From Acidobacteriota bacterium (GTDB taxonomy: Bacteria; Acidobacteriota; Blastocatellia; Pyrinomonadales; Pyrinomonadaceae), in assembly GCA_016703965.1 (NCBI GenBank), contig JADJBB010000025.1:744001-808000 (forward strand): a DNA stretch of 64,000 nt, read 5' to 3'. Below are positions 1-8,631 of the stretch, in pieces. The notes below the pieces were generated by a model, which worked only from the letters and a program-made list of their open reading frames with translations, ran no database searches and had not been told where the DNA came from. The translations under genes were made by a program, and so were the position numbers. How positions within the stretch are numbered: the first letter of the stretch is position 1; each line of letters begins with the position of its first letter.

Positions 1-1101
1 CAGCGTGCTTACTGGGATTTCGTTTTCGCTCTAAGGAACCAGCAGAATCAGGTCGCGAATGTAAATCTGGCCAAGGAAAACCTCCGTCAGGTTGAAGCGC
101 GGATCGAGGCTGGAGCTGCTGCCCCGCTCGATAAAGCCCAAGTCGCTACCGAGTTGGCTAACCGCGAAGGTGATCTCCTGCTTGCGACACAGACCGTCGC
201 TAGTGCCGAAAACACGCTGAAGCAATTACTGCTTCGTGATCCCACATCGCCGGAATGGTCGCAGACTATCGTTCCGACCGACGCTCCGACCATCAGTGCT
301 GCTCCGCTGAACCTTGATGAGGCGATGAAGGATGCTCTAGACAACCGATTTGAACTTAAGCGGCTAAAACTGCAGCGTGAGATCAATAATGAAGATCTCA
401 AGTTCTATAAGAATCAAACAAAACCTCAGATCGATCTGAACACAACCTTTTCGCTCGACGGCCTGTCGCGAAGCGGAACGAATACGGCGACAACAACGAA
501 CCTGTTCACCTCGACCGGCGATCTCGTGCTGCTGAACGGCCTTAATGCAACGCGAGCCTCGCTTGGGCTACCCCTAATTCCGAATCCAACGCTCGTCATC
601 CCTGCGTCACCATCATATCTTTATGGCGGGTTTCAGAGATCGTTGGCAAATATGTTCCGCAGCGACGCCCCCAACTTCTCAGTAGGCGTAACGATATCCT
701 TCCCGCTAAAGAACCGTACGGCAAAGGCCAATTTAGATGGAGCAAAGATCACTGAACAGCAGCTTTTGGCTCAGACCCGCGGACAGGAGCAATCTGTGAT
801 CGTCGAAGTTCGAAACGCGGTGCAGGCTGTCGAAACAACGCGTCAGCGTGTTTACACCGCCCGCCGTGCCCGTGAAAATGCCGAGATCCAGCTTGAGGGC
901 GAACGTAAATTATACGAGGCTGGACGCTCGACCACATTCCTGCTCTTTCAACGCGAGAATTCGTTGACCAACGCCAGGAACGCTGAGATAAGAGCGGAAA
1001 CGGATCACAGTAAAGCCCTGGCAGATATCCAGCGCGTGACCTCTACGGCGTTCCGTGCCAATAACATTACAGTTGATTCGCCGGTTCCTATCCCGAGGTA
1101 A
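1..1101 (+). CDS. TolC-family outer membrane efflux protein (C-terminal part)
   Basis: The reading frame is open from the first base of the window, so the N-terminus and start lie upstream; 366 residues are visible. Long amphipathic helical stretches rich in Gln, Ala, Asn and Arg (for example the first 60 visible residues and about 245-340) alternate with Ser/Thr/Asn-rich strand-like segments, the pattern of an outer membrane efflux protein with two repeats. A motif SVGVTISFPLKNRTAKA about 230 residues in is typical of the second repeat. The protein would form the trimeric outer membrane channel of a tripartite exporter. Its adaptor and pump are presumably upstream, although an adaptor with MacB-like parts also sits at 38-46 kb. 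A terminator follows the stop. The family call is firm; the substrate is unknown. Confidence 0.9.
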   Translation, partial: QRAYWDFVFALRNQQNQVANVNLAKENLRQVEARIEAGAAAPLDKAQVATELANREGDLLLATQTVASAENTLKQLLLRDPTSPEWSQTIVPTDAPTISAAPLNLDEAMKDALDNRFELKRLKLQREINNEDLKFYKNQTKPQIDLNTTFSLDGLSRSGTNTATTTNLFTSTGDLVLLNGLNATRASLGLPLIPNPTLVIPASPSYLYGGFQRSLANMFRSDAPNFSVGVTISFPLKNRTAKANLDGAKITEQQLLAQTRGQEQSVIVEVRNAVQAVETTRQRVYTARRARENAEIQLEGERKLYEAGRSTTFLLFQRENSLTNARNAEIRAETDHSKALADIQRVTSTAFRANNITVDSPVPIPR

Positions 1102-1124
1102 GGCCTCCGTTTTGTACTTTCTTT

Positions 1125-1156
1125 AGGCCGCCAAGATAAATGGCGGCCTTTTGATT
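1125..1156 (+). terminator. Intrinsic terminator after the efflux gene
   Basis: Stem AGGCCGCCA / TGGCGGCCT with a 7-base loop AGATAAA is followed by TTTTGATTTTT. It lies 24 bases after the TAA of the TolC-like gene and separates it from the glycosyltransferase gene. Confidence 0.8.
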
Positions 1157-1203
1157 TTTAAGCCCACTTTCCGTTTCAGCTCAACTCTGCGAAAATCTAA
1201 CGG

Positions 1204-1956
1204 ATGAAAATATCGGCAACGATAATTGTCCGCAACGAGGAGCACAACATCGCTGATGTTTGTGAGACCGTTTCGTGGGCGGACGAGATCTTGATCGTCG
1301 ATTCGGATTCGACGGATAAAACGGTCGATATCGCAAGGAAATACACCGACAAGATCTTTAATCGTGAATGGAACGGCTATAAAGATAAACACGAATATGC
1401 CGACGCTCAGACATCGGGCGATTGGATATTCTGGATCGACGCGGATGAACGGGTAACTCCGGAATTAAGAGCCTCGATCGAAAGGCTTCGCAATTTGACT
1501 GACGATCAATTGGCCGACGGCTATAAGATCGCCCGGAAAACGGAATATCTTGACCGGTGGATCATGCATTCAGGATGGTATCCCGATTACCAAATGAGGC
1601 TCTACCGTAAGGAAAAAAGCTATTGGGACGGAGTTGCTCCTCACCAGACGGCTCGCGTGGATGGAAGGATCGAGAAGCTCGAGGGCGAGTTCCTACACTA
1701 CACAAAACGCGATCTGAGCGAGCATCATCGGGTAACGGATTCGTATGCCTCACTTGCTGCCGAGCATATGGCTGGAAACGGAAAAACCATCGGAGCGTTT
1801 GGCATTCTATCTAACGCGATCGCGGCTTTTTTACGCACGTATTTTCTGAAACAAGGTTTTCGTGACGGTGTTCCGGGTATGATAATCGCGGGTTTTACGG
1901 CATACGGTGTATTTCTAAAGTACGCAAAGCTTTGGGAGATCAATATTAAAAAATGA
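1204..1956 (+). CDS. Family 2 glycosyltransferase, WaaE/KdtX-like
   Basis: A 250-residue GT2 enzyme expected to transfer a sugar from a nucleotide-sugar donor to a lipopolysaccharide-core or other surface glycan acceptor at the cytoplasmic face of the inner membrane. The N-terminus [21 protein letters not shown] (residues 31-38) and the metal-binding DADE (79-82) are the standard GT-A motifs. The W-G-Y-K-D-K region near residue 57 and the M-R-L-Y-R-K segment resemble the WaaE/KdtX subgroup. A hydrophobic C-terminal stretch (about 215-240) may anchor it to the membrane. The stop overlaps the next start by four bases (ATGA), so it is translationally coupled to the CDP-glucose genes, which suggests a common glycan pathway. 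The acceptor cannot be read from sequence. Confidence 0.85.
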   Translation: MKISATIIVRNEEHNIADVCETVSWADEILIVDSDSTDKTVDIARKYTDKIFNREWNGYKDKHEYADAQTSGDWIFWIDADERVTPELRASIERLRNLTDDQLADGYKIARKTEYLDRWIMHSGWYPDYQMRLYRKEKSYWDGVAPHQTARVDGRIEKLEGEFLHYTKRDLSEHHRVTDSYASLAAEHMAGNGKTIGAFGILSNAIAAFLRTYFLKQGFRDGVPGMIIAGFTAYGVFLKYAKLWEINIKK

Positions 1957-2651
1957 AGGCTGTGATACTGTGCGGAGGTCGCGGAACCCGACTGGGCGAG
2001 CACGGCCGGAACGTGCCGAAGGCTCTGATCAAGATCGGCGGCAAGCCCATTATTTGGCATTTGCTCACCATTTTTTCACATTATGGCGTAAACGATTTCG
2101 TTTTGTGTTTAGGTTATTTGGGTGATGAGATCAGGGAATATTTTGCCGATAATACGAACGGCTGGAATATCGAATTCGTGGATACCGGACTCGATACCAA
2201 CACCGGCGGGCGTCTGAAACGGGTTGAGCATCTCCTGAAAGAGAATAGATCATTTTTTGTAACCTACGGCGACGGGCTCGCTGACGTTGATGTTTCGGCA
2301 TTGCGTTCGTTTCACGCTGAACATGGCAAGGTGGCGACGGTAACAGCGGTTCACCCGTATTCACCATTTGGATTGGTAGATATCGAAAGTGACGGCACGA
2401 TCAGGCGTTTTCGTGAAAAGCCGCTGCTCGACGATTGGATAAATGGCGGTTTTTTTGTTTTCGATCACGAGATCTTCGAACATCTGACTGACGATTGTGT
2501 TCTCGAACGTAAGCCCTTCGAGACGCTCAGCGGAAAAGGCGAAATGATGGCGTTCCGGCACGTAGGTTTTTGGAAATGCATGGATACGTATAAGGATAAT
2601 CTGGAATTTGAGGAGCTGTGGAAAGGCGGAGCTCCGTGGAAGGTTTGGTAG
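1953..2651 (+). CDS. rfbF: Glucose-1-phosphate cytidylyltransferase-like nucleotidyltransferase
   Basis: A 232-residue sugar-phosphate nucleotidyltransferase. The N-terminal signature GGRGTRL (8-14), with Lys23 in the [13 protein letters not shown] segment and a later YGDGLADVD metal-binding motif, marks the family. [12 protein letters not shown] and the C-terminus APWKVW are characteristic of RfbF-type glucose-1-phosphate cytidylyltransferases rather than RmlA or GalU. The expected reaction makes CDP-glucose from CTP and glucose 1-phosphate. The length is slightly short of the usual ~255 residues. It overlaps the glycosyltransferase by four bases and is followed after 8 bases by a matching CDP-glucose dehydratase-like gene, which supports the assignment. 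A related nucleotide specificity (for example CDP-heptose or dTDP) is not excluded. Confidence 0.8.
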   Translation: MKAVILCGGRGTRLGEHGRNVPKALIKIGGKPIIWHLLTIFSHYGVNDFVLCLGYLGDEIREYFADNTNGWNIEFVDTGLDTNTGGRLKRVEHLLKENRSFFVTYGDGLADVDVSALRSFHAEHGKVATVTAVHPYSPFGLVDIESDGTIRRFREKPLLDDWINGGFFVFDHEIFEHLTDDCVLERKPFETLSGKGEMMAFRHVGFWKCMDTYKDNLEFEELWKGGAPWKVW

Positions 2652-2659
2652 ATCAGAAT

Positions 2660-3634
2660 ATGGCATTTTGGAAAGATAGAACAGCATTTGTAACCGGTGC
2701 GAGCGGTTTTGTCGGAGCGAACCTCGTGGCTGAATTGGTCGACCGCGGATCTAAAGTTGTCTGCCTACAGCGTGATGAGACCCAGCCTAATTCACTGGAT
2801 CTGTTGCAATTGCGAGACAAAGTTACTGTCATCCGCGGTTCGGTCGATGATCTGCCGCTTATGTCGAGGATCCTGAATGAGTACGAGATCGACGCGGTTT
2901 TTCATCTAGCAGCTCAGGCTTTAGTCGGGGCTGCAAATCGATCGCCCATTTCAACTTTCGAATCGAACATTCGCGGCACATATCTCTTGCTGGAAGCCTG
3001 TCGTCTCAGCAGCACCGTCGCCCGCGTGGTCGTTGCATCAAGTGACAAAGCGTATGGTTCGCACTCAGAACTCCCCTATTTTGAGGATTTTAAGCTGAAC
3101 GCGGTCTTCCCTTACGATGTGTCGAAAGCGTGTACCGATCTTATATCGCAGTCGTATGCACATACTTTTGAGCTGCCCGTAGCGGTCACACGGTCGGCAA
3201 ATATATATGGTCCTGCGGATGCGAATCTATCGCGGATCATTCCGGGCACGATCCTGTCCATTCTTCGCGGCGAAAATCCGATCATCCGGTCCGACGGCAC
3301 GCCGGTACGCGATTTTATCTTCACGACGGACATCGTCGGAGGCTACTTGCTTCTGGCTGAAAACATTGAGAATGCAGCCGGTGAGGCATTTAACTTCGGT
3401 TCCGGCGAGCCCGTTTCGATGCTCGATCTGGTCAATACAATCGTCCGCCTGATGGGACGCTCAGACGATCTTTCGCCCGACATTCTGCTCAAAACCAAGA
3501 TCGCGAATGAGATCGACGCTCAATATCTCGCATCCGACAAGGTCAATGCCCGATTCGGTTGGAAACCGCTCGTCGATCTCGAGAGCGGGCTAAAAATGAC
3601 GATCGATTGGTATACGAACAGCTGGGATAGGTGA
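2660..3634 (+). CDS. rfbG: CDP-glucose 4,6-dehydratase-like NAD-dependent epimerase/dehydratase
   Basis: An extended short-chain dehydrogenase of 324 residues. I start it at ATG 2660, because [13 protein letters not shown] matches the usual FW-x-x-x-x-V-x-VTG start of RfbG proteins; the frame is open further upstream, but that would overlap the previous gene. TGASGFVG (12-19) is the NAD-binding glycine motif, YDVSK supplies catalytic Tyr152 and Lys156, and the SSDKAYG motif (127-133) matches the SDK active-site variant of CDP-glucose dehydratases. The expected product is CDP-4-keto-6-deoxyglucose, precursor of dideoxy- or deoxy-hexoses in O-antigen-like glycans. Together with the preceding cytidylyltransferase it forms a two-step pathway. 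No downstream reductase or aminotransferase is in the window. Confidence 0.8.
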   Translation: MAFWKDRTAFVTGASGFVGANLVAELVDRGSKVVCLQRDETQPNSLDLLQLRDKVTVIRGSVDDLPLMSRILNEYEIDAVFHLAAQALVGAANRSPISTFESNIRGTYLLLEACRLSSTVARVVVASSDKAYGSHSELPYFEDFKLNAVFPYDVSKACTDLISQSYAHTFELPVAVTRSANIYGPADANLSRIIPGTILSILRGENPIIRSDGTPVRDFIFTTDIVGGYLLLAENIENAAGEAFNFGSGEPVSMLDLVNTIVRLMGRSDDLSPDILLKTKIANEIDAQYLASDKVNARFGWKPLVDLESGLKMTIDWYTNSWDR

Positions 3635-3722
3635 CATTTTTGTCGCTGTACAACGCCGTGGTTCGTCATCTCATCCTAATTCTTGGAATTAAGCTCTTTA
3701 TGCGCTATATTTCGGAGTAAGG

Positions 3723-4340
3723 ATGTATAAATTTGCCACAATTGTTTTCGCTCTTCTCGCCCTCTCGGCGGCGGCTCTCGCTCAAAAGGGCGTCGACGCT
3801 CAAACCAAAACCATTAAAGAAGAAGGTAATAAGGTTACCACGCGAGGAAACGACGTAACTCGTTCATTCGATTGGGGAAAAGGCAAAACGAAGATCCGGG
3901 AACAGCTTCCGAATCCTTACAAGTTCACTTCCCGACGTGATGTCCTGATCGGGATGGTTTTGGATGCCCTCCGAGAGAAAAAACTTGTAGTTGATGAGGC
4001 ATCGTCGAGACCCAAGGACGGCATCATTATCACGCAGCCGTTCGTTTTTGCAAAAGGGGCCGTGATCACCCAAAATGAGCTTAATCGTTACGGGATCTTA
4101 GAGGCATCTTATTCATCCTGGACGCGGGCTCAATACACTTTGACCATTGAAGTTCAGGCGATAGATGGTCTTCAGAACAATGTCTCAGTTAACGCCAAAG
4201 TTGAGGGCCGGGCAGGCAACGGATTGACGTCTGAGTGGGTTACTGTAAGGAGTTCCGGTATTGCAGAGGACGAGTATCTCGCTAAACTCGTAGAATTGGT
4301 CACCGGCGTGTCACCGGATCCAGTACCTGACAAACCGTAA
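3723..4340 (+). CDS. Secreted protein of unknown function
   Basis: 205 residues starting with a clear signal peptide (MYKFATIVFALLALSAAALAQ, cleavage after Ala-Gln). The ATG has an AAGGA-type site just upstream. The mature part is basic and mixed alpha/beta, with a central segment (about 68-105) on a Lys/Asp-rich background and a C-terminal strand-rich part ending in VSPDPVPDKP. I recognise no family; the size and layout recall small periplasmic lipoprotein-like accessory proteins, but there is no lipobox cysteine. It is the first of three consecutive exported-protein genes on this strand (next gene 19 bases on), so they may be co-transcribed. Confidence 0.7.
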   Translation: MYKFATIVFALLALSAAALAQKGVDAQTKTIKEEGNKVTTRGNDVTRSFDWGKGKTKIREQLPNPYKFTSRRDVLIGMVLDALREKKLVVDEASSRPKDGIIITQPFVFAKGAVITQNELNRYGILEASYSSWTRAQYTLTIEVQAIDGLQNNVSVNAKVEGRAGNGLTSEWVTVRSSGIAEDEYLAKLVELVTGVSPDPVPDKP

Positions 4341-4359
4341 GGTTGTAAGAGGTCGCAGC

Positions 4360-4911
4360 ATGTTAATAAGATTCGCGTTTTTTATCTTTTTTGGCCGCTG
4401 TTTTTCTGCTGTAAATTTGGGCGTGCATGCTCAAAATGCGGACGGCCGCGGCTCGATCATTCCAAGGGCAAATGATGCCGATGACGACGACGATAAGCCC
4501 AAGAGCTTTAAGGAAACCCTTGTAAAACTTCGGATAGATAAAGAGAAAAAAGAGTATGACGAAATGCTCGGCCGCGGCGAGGAAGCTCTGAAACTATCTG
4601 AAGAGCTCGAAAAAGCGTACGAGCAGAACGGACGGTTGAACGCGAACGAGATCAATAAGTTGATCGCGGTTGAGAAATTGGTCAAAAAGATCCGGAATGA
4701 ACTTGGCGGTGATGACGATGATTCAGATAAGAATCCGCTGGAACAGACTCAGTCATTAGCCCAAAAAGACGCGGTGACCACCTTTGGTTCGACGATCCGT
4801 AAACTGCTCGATGAGCTGAAAAAGACGTCCAGATTCACGGTTTCCGCCGCTGCGATCCAGACATCGAATGCCGTGCTGAAGATCGCCCGTTTACTACGGA
4901 TCTCCCGTTAA
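4360..4911 (+). CDS. Exported acidic/coiled-coil protein of unknown function
   Basis: 183 residues with a hydrophobic N-terminal export signal (about residues 2-22, then VHAQNA). The mature protein has two Asp clusters (DDDDD near 43 and DDDD near 118) and a highly charged Lys/Glu helical region between them (about 50-112), likely a coiled coil. The C-terminus is basic and amphipathic. No enzyme motif is visible. It sits between another exported unknown and the VWA protein with short spacings (19 and 12 bases), so joint expression with them is likely. The function is unknown; calcium or cation binding by the Asp runs is only a possibility. Confidence 0.65.
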   Translation: MLIRFAFFIFFGRCFSAVNLGVHAQNADGRGSIIPRANDADDDDDKPKSFKETLVKLRIDKEKKEYDEMLGRGEEALKLSEELEKAYEQNGRLNANEINKLIAVEKLVKKIRNELGGDDDDSDKNPLEQTQSLAQKDAVTTFGSTIRKLLDELKKTSRFTVSAAAIQTSNAVLKIARLLRISR

Positions 4912-4923
4912 ACTTTCGCCCGC

Positions 4924-5823
4924 ATGAAACGAGCTCATCTCATCCTCCTTGCGATCTTATCGATCCTCATCTTTCATGTTACTTCTGACGCCCAGAATGA
5001 TGACGAGGTTATCTCGGTTGATTCGTCGATCGTTGTGATGAACGCGACGATAACGGATGCTTCAGGGAAAGCTGTCGAGGGATTGAATCGGAAGCTCTTC
5101 AAAGTCTTTGAGGACGGCGTCGAACAAGAGATCGTCATGTTCGCGTCCGAGGAAACCCCGTTCGCCGCTGTGATCCTGCTTGATACCTCAGGGAGCATGG
5201 AGCAGCGCGTTACTCTGGCCCGGTCGGCGGCGATACAGTTCCTCAGCGGGCTGCGGCGCGATGACAATGCCGCCATCTACAACTTTGATTCAAAGGTGAA
5301 GCTTGTCCAGGATTTTTCTAATAGCCGCGACCTTCGTGAACAGTTCTTCGACCTAAAAGCCGATGGAATGACGGCGCTCAATGATGCCATCTACAAAGCC
5401 GCCGAGGTTCTTTCAAAACGAGAGGAAAAGAGGCGGGCGATAATAGTCCTTTCCGACGGTGCAGATACGTTTAGCAGCAAGAGTGCGGACAAAGCCCTTC
5501 AGGCGGCTTCTGCGGTTAATGCGACGATCTATACCGTCGATATGTCACCGATCAACGATAACTCGCGCGGACGTATTCAAAATCAGGGAGTCCTAAAGAA
5601 CTTTGCTGAGAAGACCGGTGGAAAATTTGTCGCGACCCCGGGCGGAGTCGCTATGCGAGATGCGTTCAAGCGAATCGTTGAGGAACTGGGAGTTCAATAC
5701 ACCGTGGCGTTCCATCCCGCCAACACGAAAAAGGACGGTAAGTGGAGAAACCTCGAACTTCGCGTTGCCAGGCCCAATCTCATGATTCGGGCCAGAAATG
5801 GATATAAAGCCCCGAAAAACTAG
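4924..5823 (+). CDS. Secreted VWFA-related acidobacterial domain protein
   Basis: 299 residues with a signal peptide (about 1-24, MKRAHLILLAILSILIFHVT then SDAQ). An N-terminal Ig-like segment with VEGLNRKLFKVFEDGVEQ precedes a von Willebrand factor A domain (about 75-285) whose MIDAS begins ILLDTSGSM. This layout matches the VWFA-related family that is expanded in Acidobacteriota (TIGR03436-like). Such domains bind divalent metal and protein partners outside the cytoplasm; the partner here is unknown. The 3' end overlaps the convergent ddl gene by four bases, so no separate terminator separates the two transcripts. Confidence 0.85.
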   Translation: MKRAHLILLAILSILIFHVTSDAQNDDEVISVDSSIVVMNATITDASGKAVEGLNRKLFKVFEDGVEQEIVMFASEETPFAAVILLDTSGSMEQRVTLARSAAIQFLSGLRRDDNAAIYNFDSKVKLVQDFSNSRDLREQFFDLKADGMTALNDAIYKAAEVLSKREEKRRAIIVLSDGADTFSSKSADKALQAASAVNATIYTVDMSPINDNSRGRIQNQGVLKNFAEKTGGKFVATPGGVAMRDAFKRIVEELGVQYTVAFHPANTKKDGKWRNLELRVARPNLMIRARNGYKAPKN

Positions 5824-6941
5824 TCTCGAACTGTCTTATTCCGCAGTTTGTCATTGTAACGGGCAAATGCCAGATCGATGAGTTCGTCAATTATCTCGGG
5901 AAACGACCTTCCCGTTCCGATCCACATTTTCGGGAATCCGGACGCGTCGGTCAGGCCGGGCATAGTGTTGATCTCATTGACAAGCAACGCTCCGTTATCA
6001 TTCCGTAAGAAAAAATCAACCCTTGCCAGGCCGGAGCCGTCGATCGCTTTGAACGCAGTGATCGCCATTTTTCGGATCTTTGCAGAGAGTTCGTCCGAGA
6101 TCGGAGCAGGAACGACGAATTCGTTGTTTCCCGTTCCAGAGTATTTCTCCGTGTAGTCCAGGAATTTCTTACTCTCGTCCCTAATGATGTACTCGCCGGG
6201 TAAGCTCGCCTCGGGTGTGTCGTTTCCGATCACCGCGCATTCAATCTCCCGCATTTCGAGCCCCTCTTCAACGATAATCTTTCGATCGTATTGAGCAGCA
6301 AGAGAGATCGCATCCGCGAGCGAGGCTTGATCGGCTGCTTTCGAAACCCCAACTGATGAGCCGAGGTTCGCGGGCTTAACAAAGCACGGAAATCCCAGCT
6401 TTGTCCCAACCTGCTTTAGAACGACCTCGCGGTTCGCTTCCCACTCGTCGCGAAGGAACCAAACATATTCGCACATCGGCAGGCCGGCATCGCGGAACAG
6501 CGTTTTCATGAAAGCTTTATCCATTCCGCACGACGATGCGAGCACGCCGCAGCCTACATATGGAAGATCCGCCATCTCAAATAATCCCTGGATCGTACCA
6601 TCCTCACCGAAAGTGCCGTGAAGCACCGGAAAGACAACATCAAGTTCAATCGTCCCACCGTTCTCAAGCACGGCAAGCCCTCGGATCTGCGAGTCACCGG
6701 TCAGACAGGCAGTCGCGTTCGCTGGTTCGCCAAATCGATCTCTAAAGAGCGTCTGGGTTGCCTCCGGAAATAGTTCCAGAGATCCGGCCGGACTGAGCCA
6801 GCGGCCGGTATTTGTGATCGCCACGGGAACGACCTGGTATTTTGACGAGTCGATCTGCTCTACAACGGTTCTAGCCGAACGGATCGACACCTCATGTTCG
6901 CCCGACCGGCCTCCGAAAATAACTCCAACGCGCTTTTTCAT
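5820..6941 (-). CDS. ddl: D-alanine--D-alanine ligase
   Basis: 373 residues, an ATP-grasp enzyme joining two D-alanines for peptidoglycan precursors in the cytosol. N-terminal GGRSGEHEVSIRSA (10-23), the Ddl insertion VFPVLHGTFGEDGTIQGL, KPANLGSSVGV in the ATP-binding lobe and the C-terminal RVDFFLRND...NEINTMPG metal/substrate motif are all present. The length is normal. It is the last gene of the rpoN-hpf-hprK-rapZ-EIIA-HPr-arginase series, three bases after the arginase stop. The 3' end overlaps the convergent VWA gene by four bases. Confidence 0.95.
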   Translation of the reverse strand: MKKRVGVIFGGRSGEHEVSIRSARTVVEQIDSSKYQVVPVAITNTGRWLSPAGSLELFPEATQTLFRDRFGEPANATACLTGDSQIRGLAVLENGGTIELDVVFPVLHGTFGEDGTIQGLFEMADLPYVGCGVLASSCGMDKAFMKTLFRDAGLPMCEYVWFLRDEWEANREVVLKQVGTKLGFPCFVKPANLGSSVGVSKAADQASLADAISLAAQYDRKIIVEEGLEMREIECAVIGNDTPEASLPGEYIIRDESKKFLDYTEKYSGTGNNEFVVPAPISDELSAKIRKMAITAFKAIDGSGLARVDFFLRNDNGALLVNEINTMPGLTDASGFPKMWIGTGRSFPEIIDELIDLAFARYNDKLRNKTVRD

Positions 6942-6944
6942 AAA

Positions 6945-7886
6945 CTAAAGAATGGTCTTGCCCAGTGCTGAAAGGATCAGTTCGCAGGCGAGCTCGACGG
7001 TAATGTTGCTGTGGTCAAGCAGCGGGTTGACCTCAACTATCTCAAAAGATCTTAGCCCGCCGTGTGCAGCGATCATTTCCAGGGTCAGATGCGCTTCGCG
7101 ATACGTCGCACCACCTCGCACGAGCGTGCCCGAGCCTGGAGCAAAACGCGGATCGATCCCGTCGACATCGAAGGTCACTGCAAAGCCTCCCGGGGCTTGC
7201 GAGGCGATCTCGATCGCATCTGCGACGCAAGCCTGCATGCCGCGGCTGTCAACGTCGCTCATCGTGAAAAAATTCTTTCGAAGCCCGAGTTTCTCGATCT
7301 GCGAACGTTCACCATCATCAATGTCGCGGGCACCAATATGAGCCAGGTATCGAGGATTCAGCTTGGGTGAGAAGCCGCAGAGATCTGTAAGTTCCGGAGC
7401 TCCATGTCCTAACAGCGTGGCCAACGGCATGCCATGGATATTACCGGAGGGCGACGTTTCCGGTGTATTAATGTCAGCATGGGCGTCGAACCAAATTAAC
7501 CCGATCTCCTCACCCCGGGAGCGGTAATGGGAAGCTAGTGCCGTAAAGGTCGGGATCGCGATCGCGTGGTCTCCACCAAGGATGATCGGTATCTCGTCGT
7601 TTGCGAGGATGTTCTCGAGAGCTCGGGTGATGTTCAGGCTGGAGGCCAGCATCTCCGGCAGATGTTTTGGATTAGCATTCGATTCCTGATCCGTGGGCTG
7701 CACAATGGCGACGTCCCCGTGATCACTAACCTCGTACCCAAGTGCCCGGATATGCTCCGCCAAGCTATGGCCGCGGATCTTCGACAGCCGCATCGCATTG
7801 ACCCCGAGTTCGCTGCCGGTATGACCGGCACCGAATCCAAGCGGAACCCCCAAAATTCCTACTTTTTTACCTAAACCTGGTCTCAT
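6945..7886 (-). CDS. rocF: Arginase (ureohydrolase)
   Basis: 313 residues. The manganese-binding motifs of ureohydrolases are complete: GGDH (104-107), DAHAD (134-138) and DVDGIDP (240-246). The N-terminus VGILGVPLGFGAGHTGSELG and the HGMPLATLLG segment point to arginase rather than agmatinase or formimidoylglutamase. The expected reaction is arginine to ornithine plus urea. The gene follows HPr by 19 bases and precedes ddl by 3 bases on the same strand, so it is probably read with the PTS-like regulatory genes. No urease or ornithine pathway gene is in the window. Confidence 0.9.
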   Translation of the reverse strand: MRPGLGKKVGILGVPLGFGAGHTGSELGVNAMRLSKIRGHSLAEHIRALGYEVSDHGDVAIVQPTDQESNANPKHLPEMLASSLNITRALENILANDEIPIILGGDHAIAIPTFTALASHYRSRGEEIGLIWFDAHADINTPETSPSGNIHGMPLATLLGHGAPELTDLCGFSPKLNPRYLAHIGARDIDDGERSQIEKLGLRKNFFTMSDVDSRGMQACVADAIEIASQAPGGFAVTFDVDGIDPRFAPGSGTLVRGGATYREAHLTLEMIAAHGGLRSFEIVEVNPLLDHSNITVELACELILSALGKTIL

Positions 7887-7905
7887 AATACCTTCAACTC
7901 AACAA

Positions 7906-8178
7906 CTACAACTCACCAAACCCGCTTTCGAAGAGTGCCTTAATCGCTGCGATCGCATCGCTTTCGTCCTCTCCCTCAGCAATAACGCTTAATCCGGTCC
8001 CGAATGATGCAGCAAGGTGGAGCACGCTCAATATCGATTTTGCATTGGCCGTTAGGCCTGTATCTTCACGGATAAGGGTTATCCGGCATTTAAAGCCGGC
8101 GGCAAGACGTACCAGCCGAGCGGCAGCTCTCGCATGCAGGCCCAAGGCATTGATGATCGGAAGGGGCTGTTTAAGCAT
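7906..8178 (-). CDS. ptsH: HPr-family phosphocarrier protein
   Basis: 90 residues from ATG 8178; the frame is open upstream inside the EIIA gene, but this start gives a standard HPr (MLKQPLPIINALGLHARAAA). His15 in GLHAR is the phospho-acceptor expected to receive phosphate from enzyme I, and Ser48 in AKSILSVL corresponds to the Ser46 site phosphorylated by HPr kinase. The residue after GLHAR is Ala instead of the common Pro. The start overlaps the EIIA stop (ATGCTTAA), so the pair is translationally coupled. With hprK nearby and no sugar EIIBC genes, a regulatory phosphorelay role is likely. Enzyme I is not in the window. Confidence 0.92.
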   Translation of the reverse strand: MLKQPLPIINALGLHARAAARLVRLAAGFKCRITLIREDTGLTANAKSILSVLHLAASFGTGLSVIAEGEDESDAIAAIKALFESGFGEL

Positions 8179-8596
8179 CCTTGCTAACTCTCTGCGGCTC
8201 GAGTAAGATGCCCGCCCGGCAGATCGCATCCTTGCCCTGCTCCTCGACCTCTTTTGCGAGTTCGTGAAGTGTCATTTCCCGCGTGGTCGAAGCGGCTTTT
8301 ATGACCATTGGCAAATTAACGCCAGTGACGATCTCGACCTCATGTTCTTTGAGAAACATCGCAGAAATATTTGTCGGCGTACCACCAAACATATCTGTCA
8401 GGAGCAGCACGCCTACACCCGACGATACCCTCTCGATCGCTCGCCTGATCTCGTCCTTAGCCATCTCCACATCGTCATGCCAACCGATAGATACGGCCGT
8501 GATGTGGCTAAGATCGCCGACAACCGCTTCGGCTGCGGCGACAAGCTCATTCGCGACCTGCCCATGTGAAACGATGACGGCACCTATCCTTTTCAT
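8171..8596 (-). CDS. PTS mannose-family EIIA domain protein
   Basis: 141 residues, a stand-alone EIIA of the mannose/sorbose family. His11 in the VIVSHG motif is the expected phosphorylation site, and LTDMFGGTPTN is the family signature. No EIIB, EIIC or EIID gene is adjacent. The gene lies between rapZ and HPr and overlaps HPr by 8 bases, so it probably acts in a signalling relay (HPr to EIIA), as proposed for incomplete PTS systems in other Gram-negative phyla, rather than in sugar uptake. The target is unknown. Confidence 0.9.
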   Translation of the reverse strand: MKRIGAVIVSHGQVANELVAAAEAVVGDLSHITAVSIGWHDDVEMAKDEIRRAIERVSSGVGVLLLTDMFGGTPTNISAMFLKEHEVEIVTGVNLPMVIKAASTTREMTLHELAKEVEEQGKDAICRAGILLEPQRVSKDA

Positions 8597-8631
8597 AATA
8601 ATATCAATATGTTAAGCGTGTTTTGCTCAAG

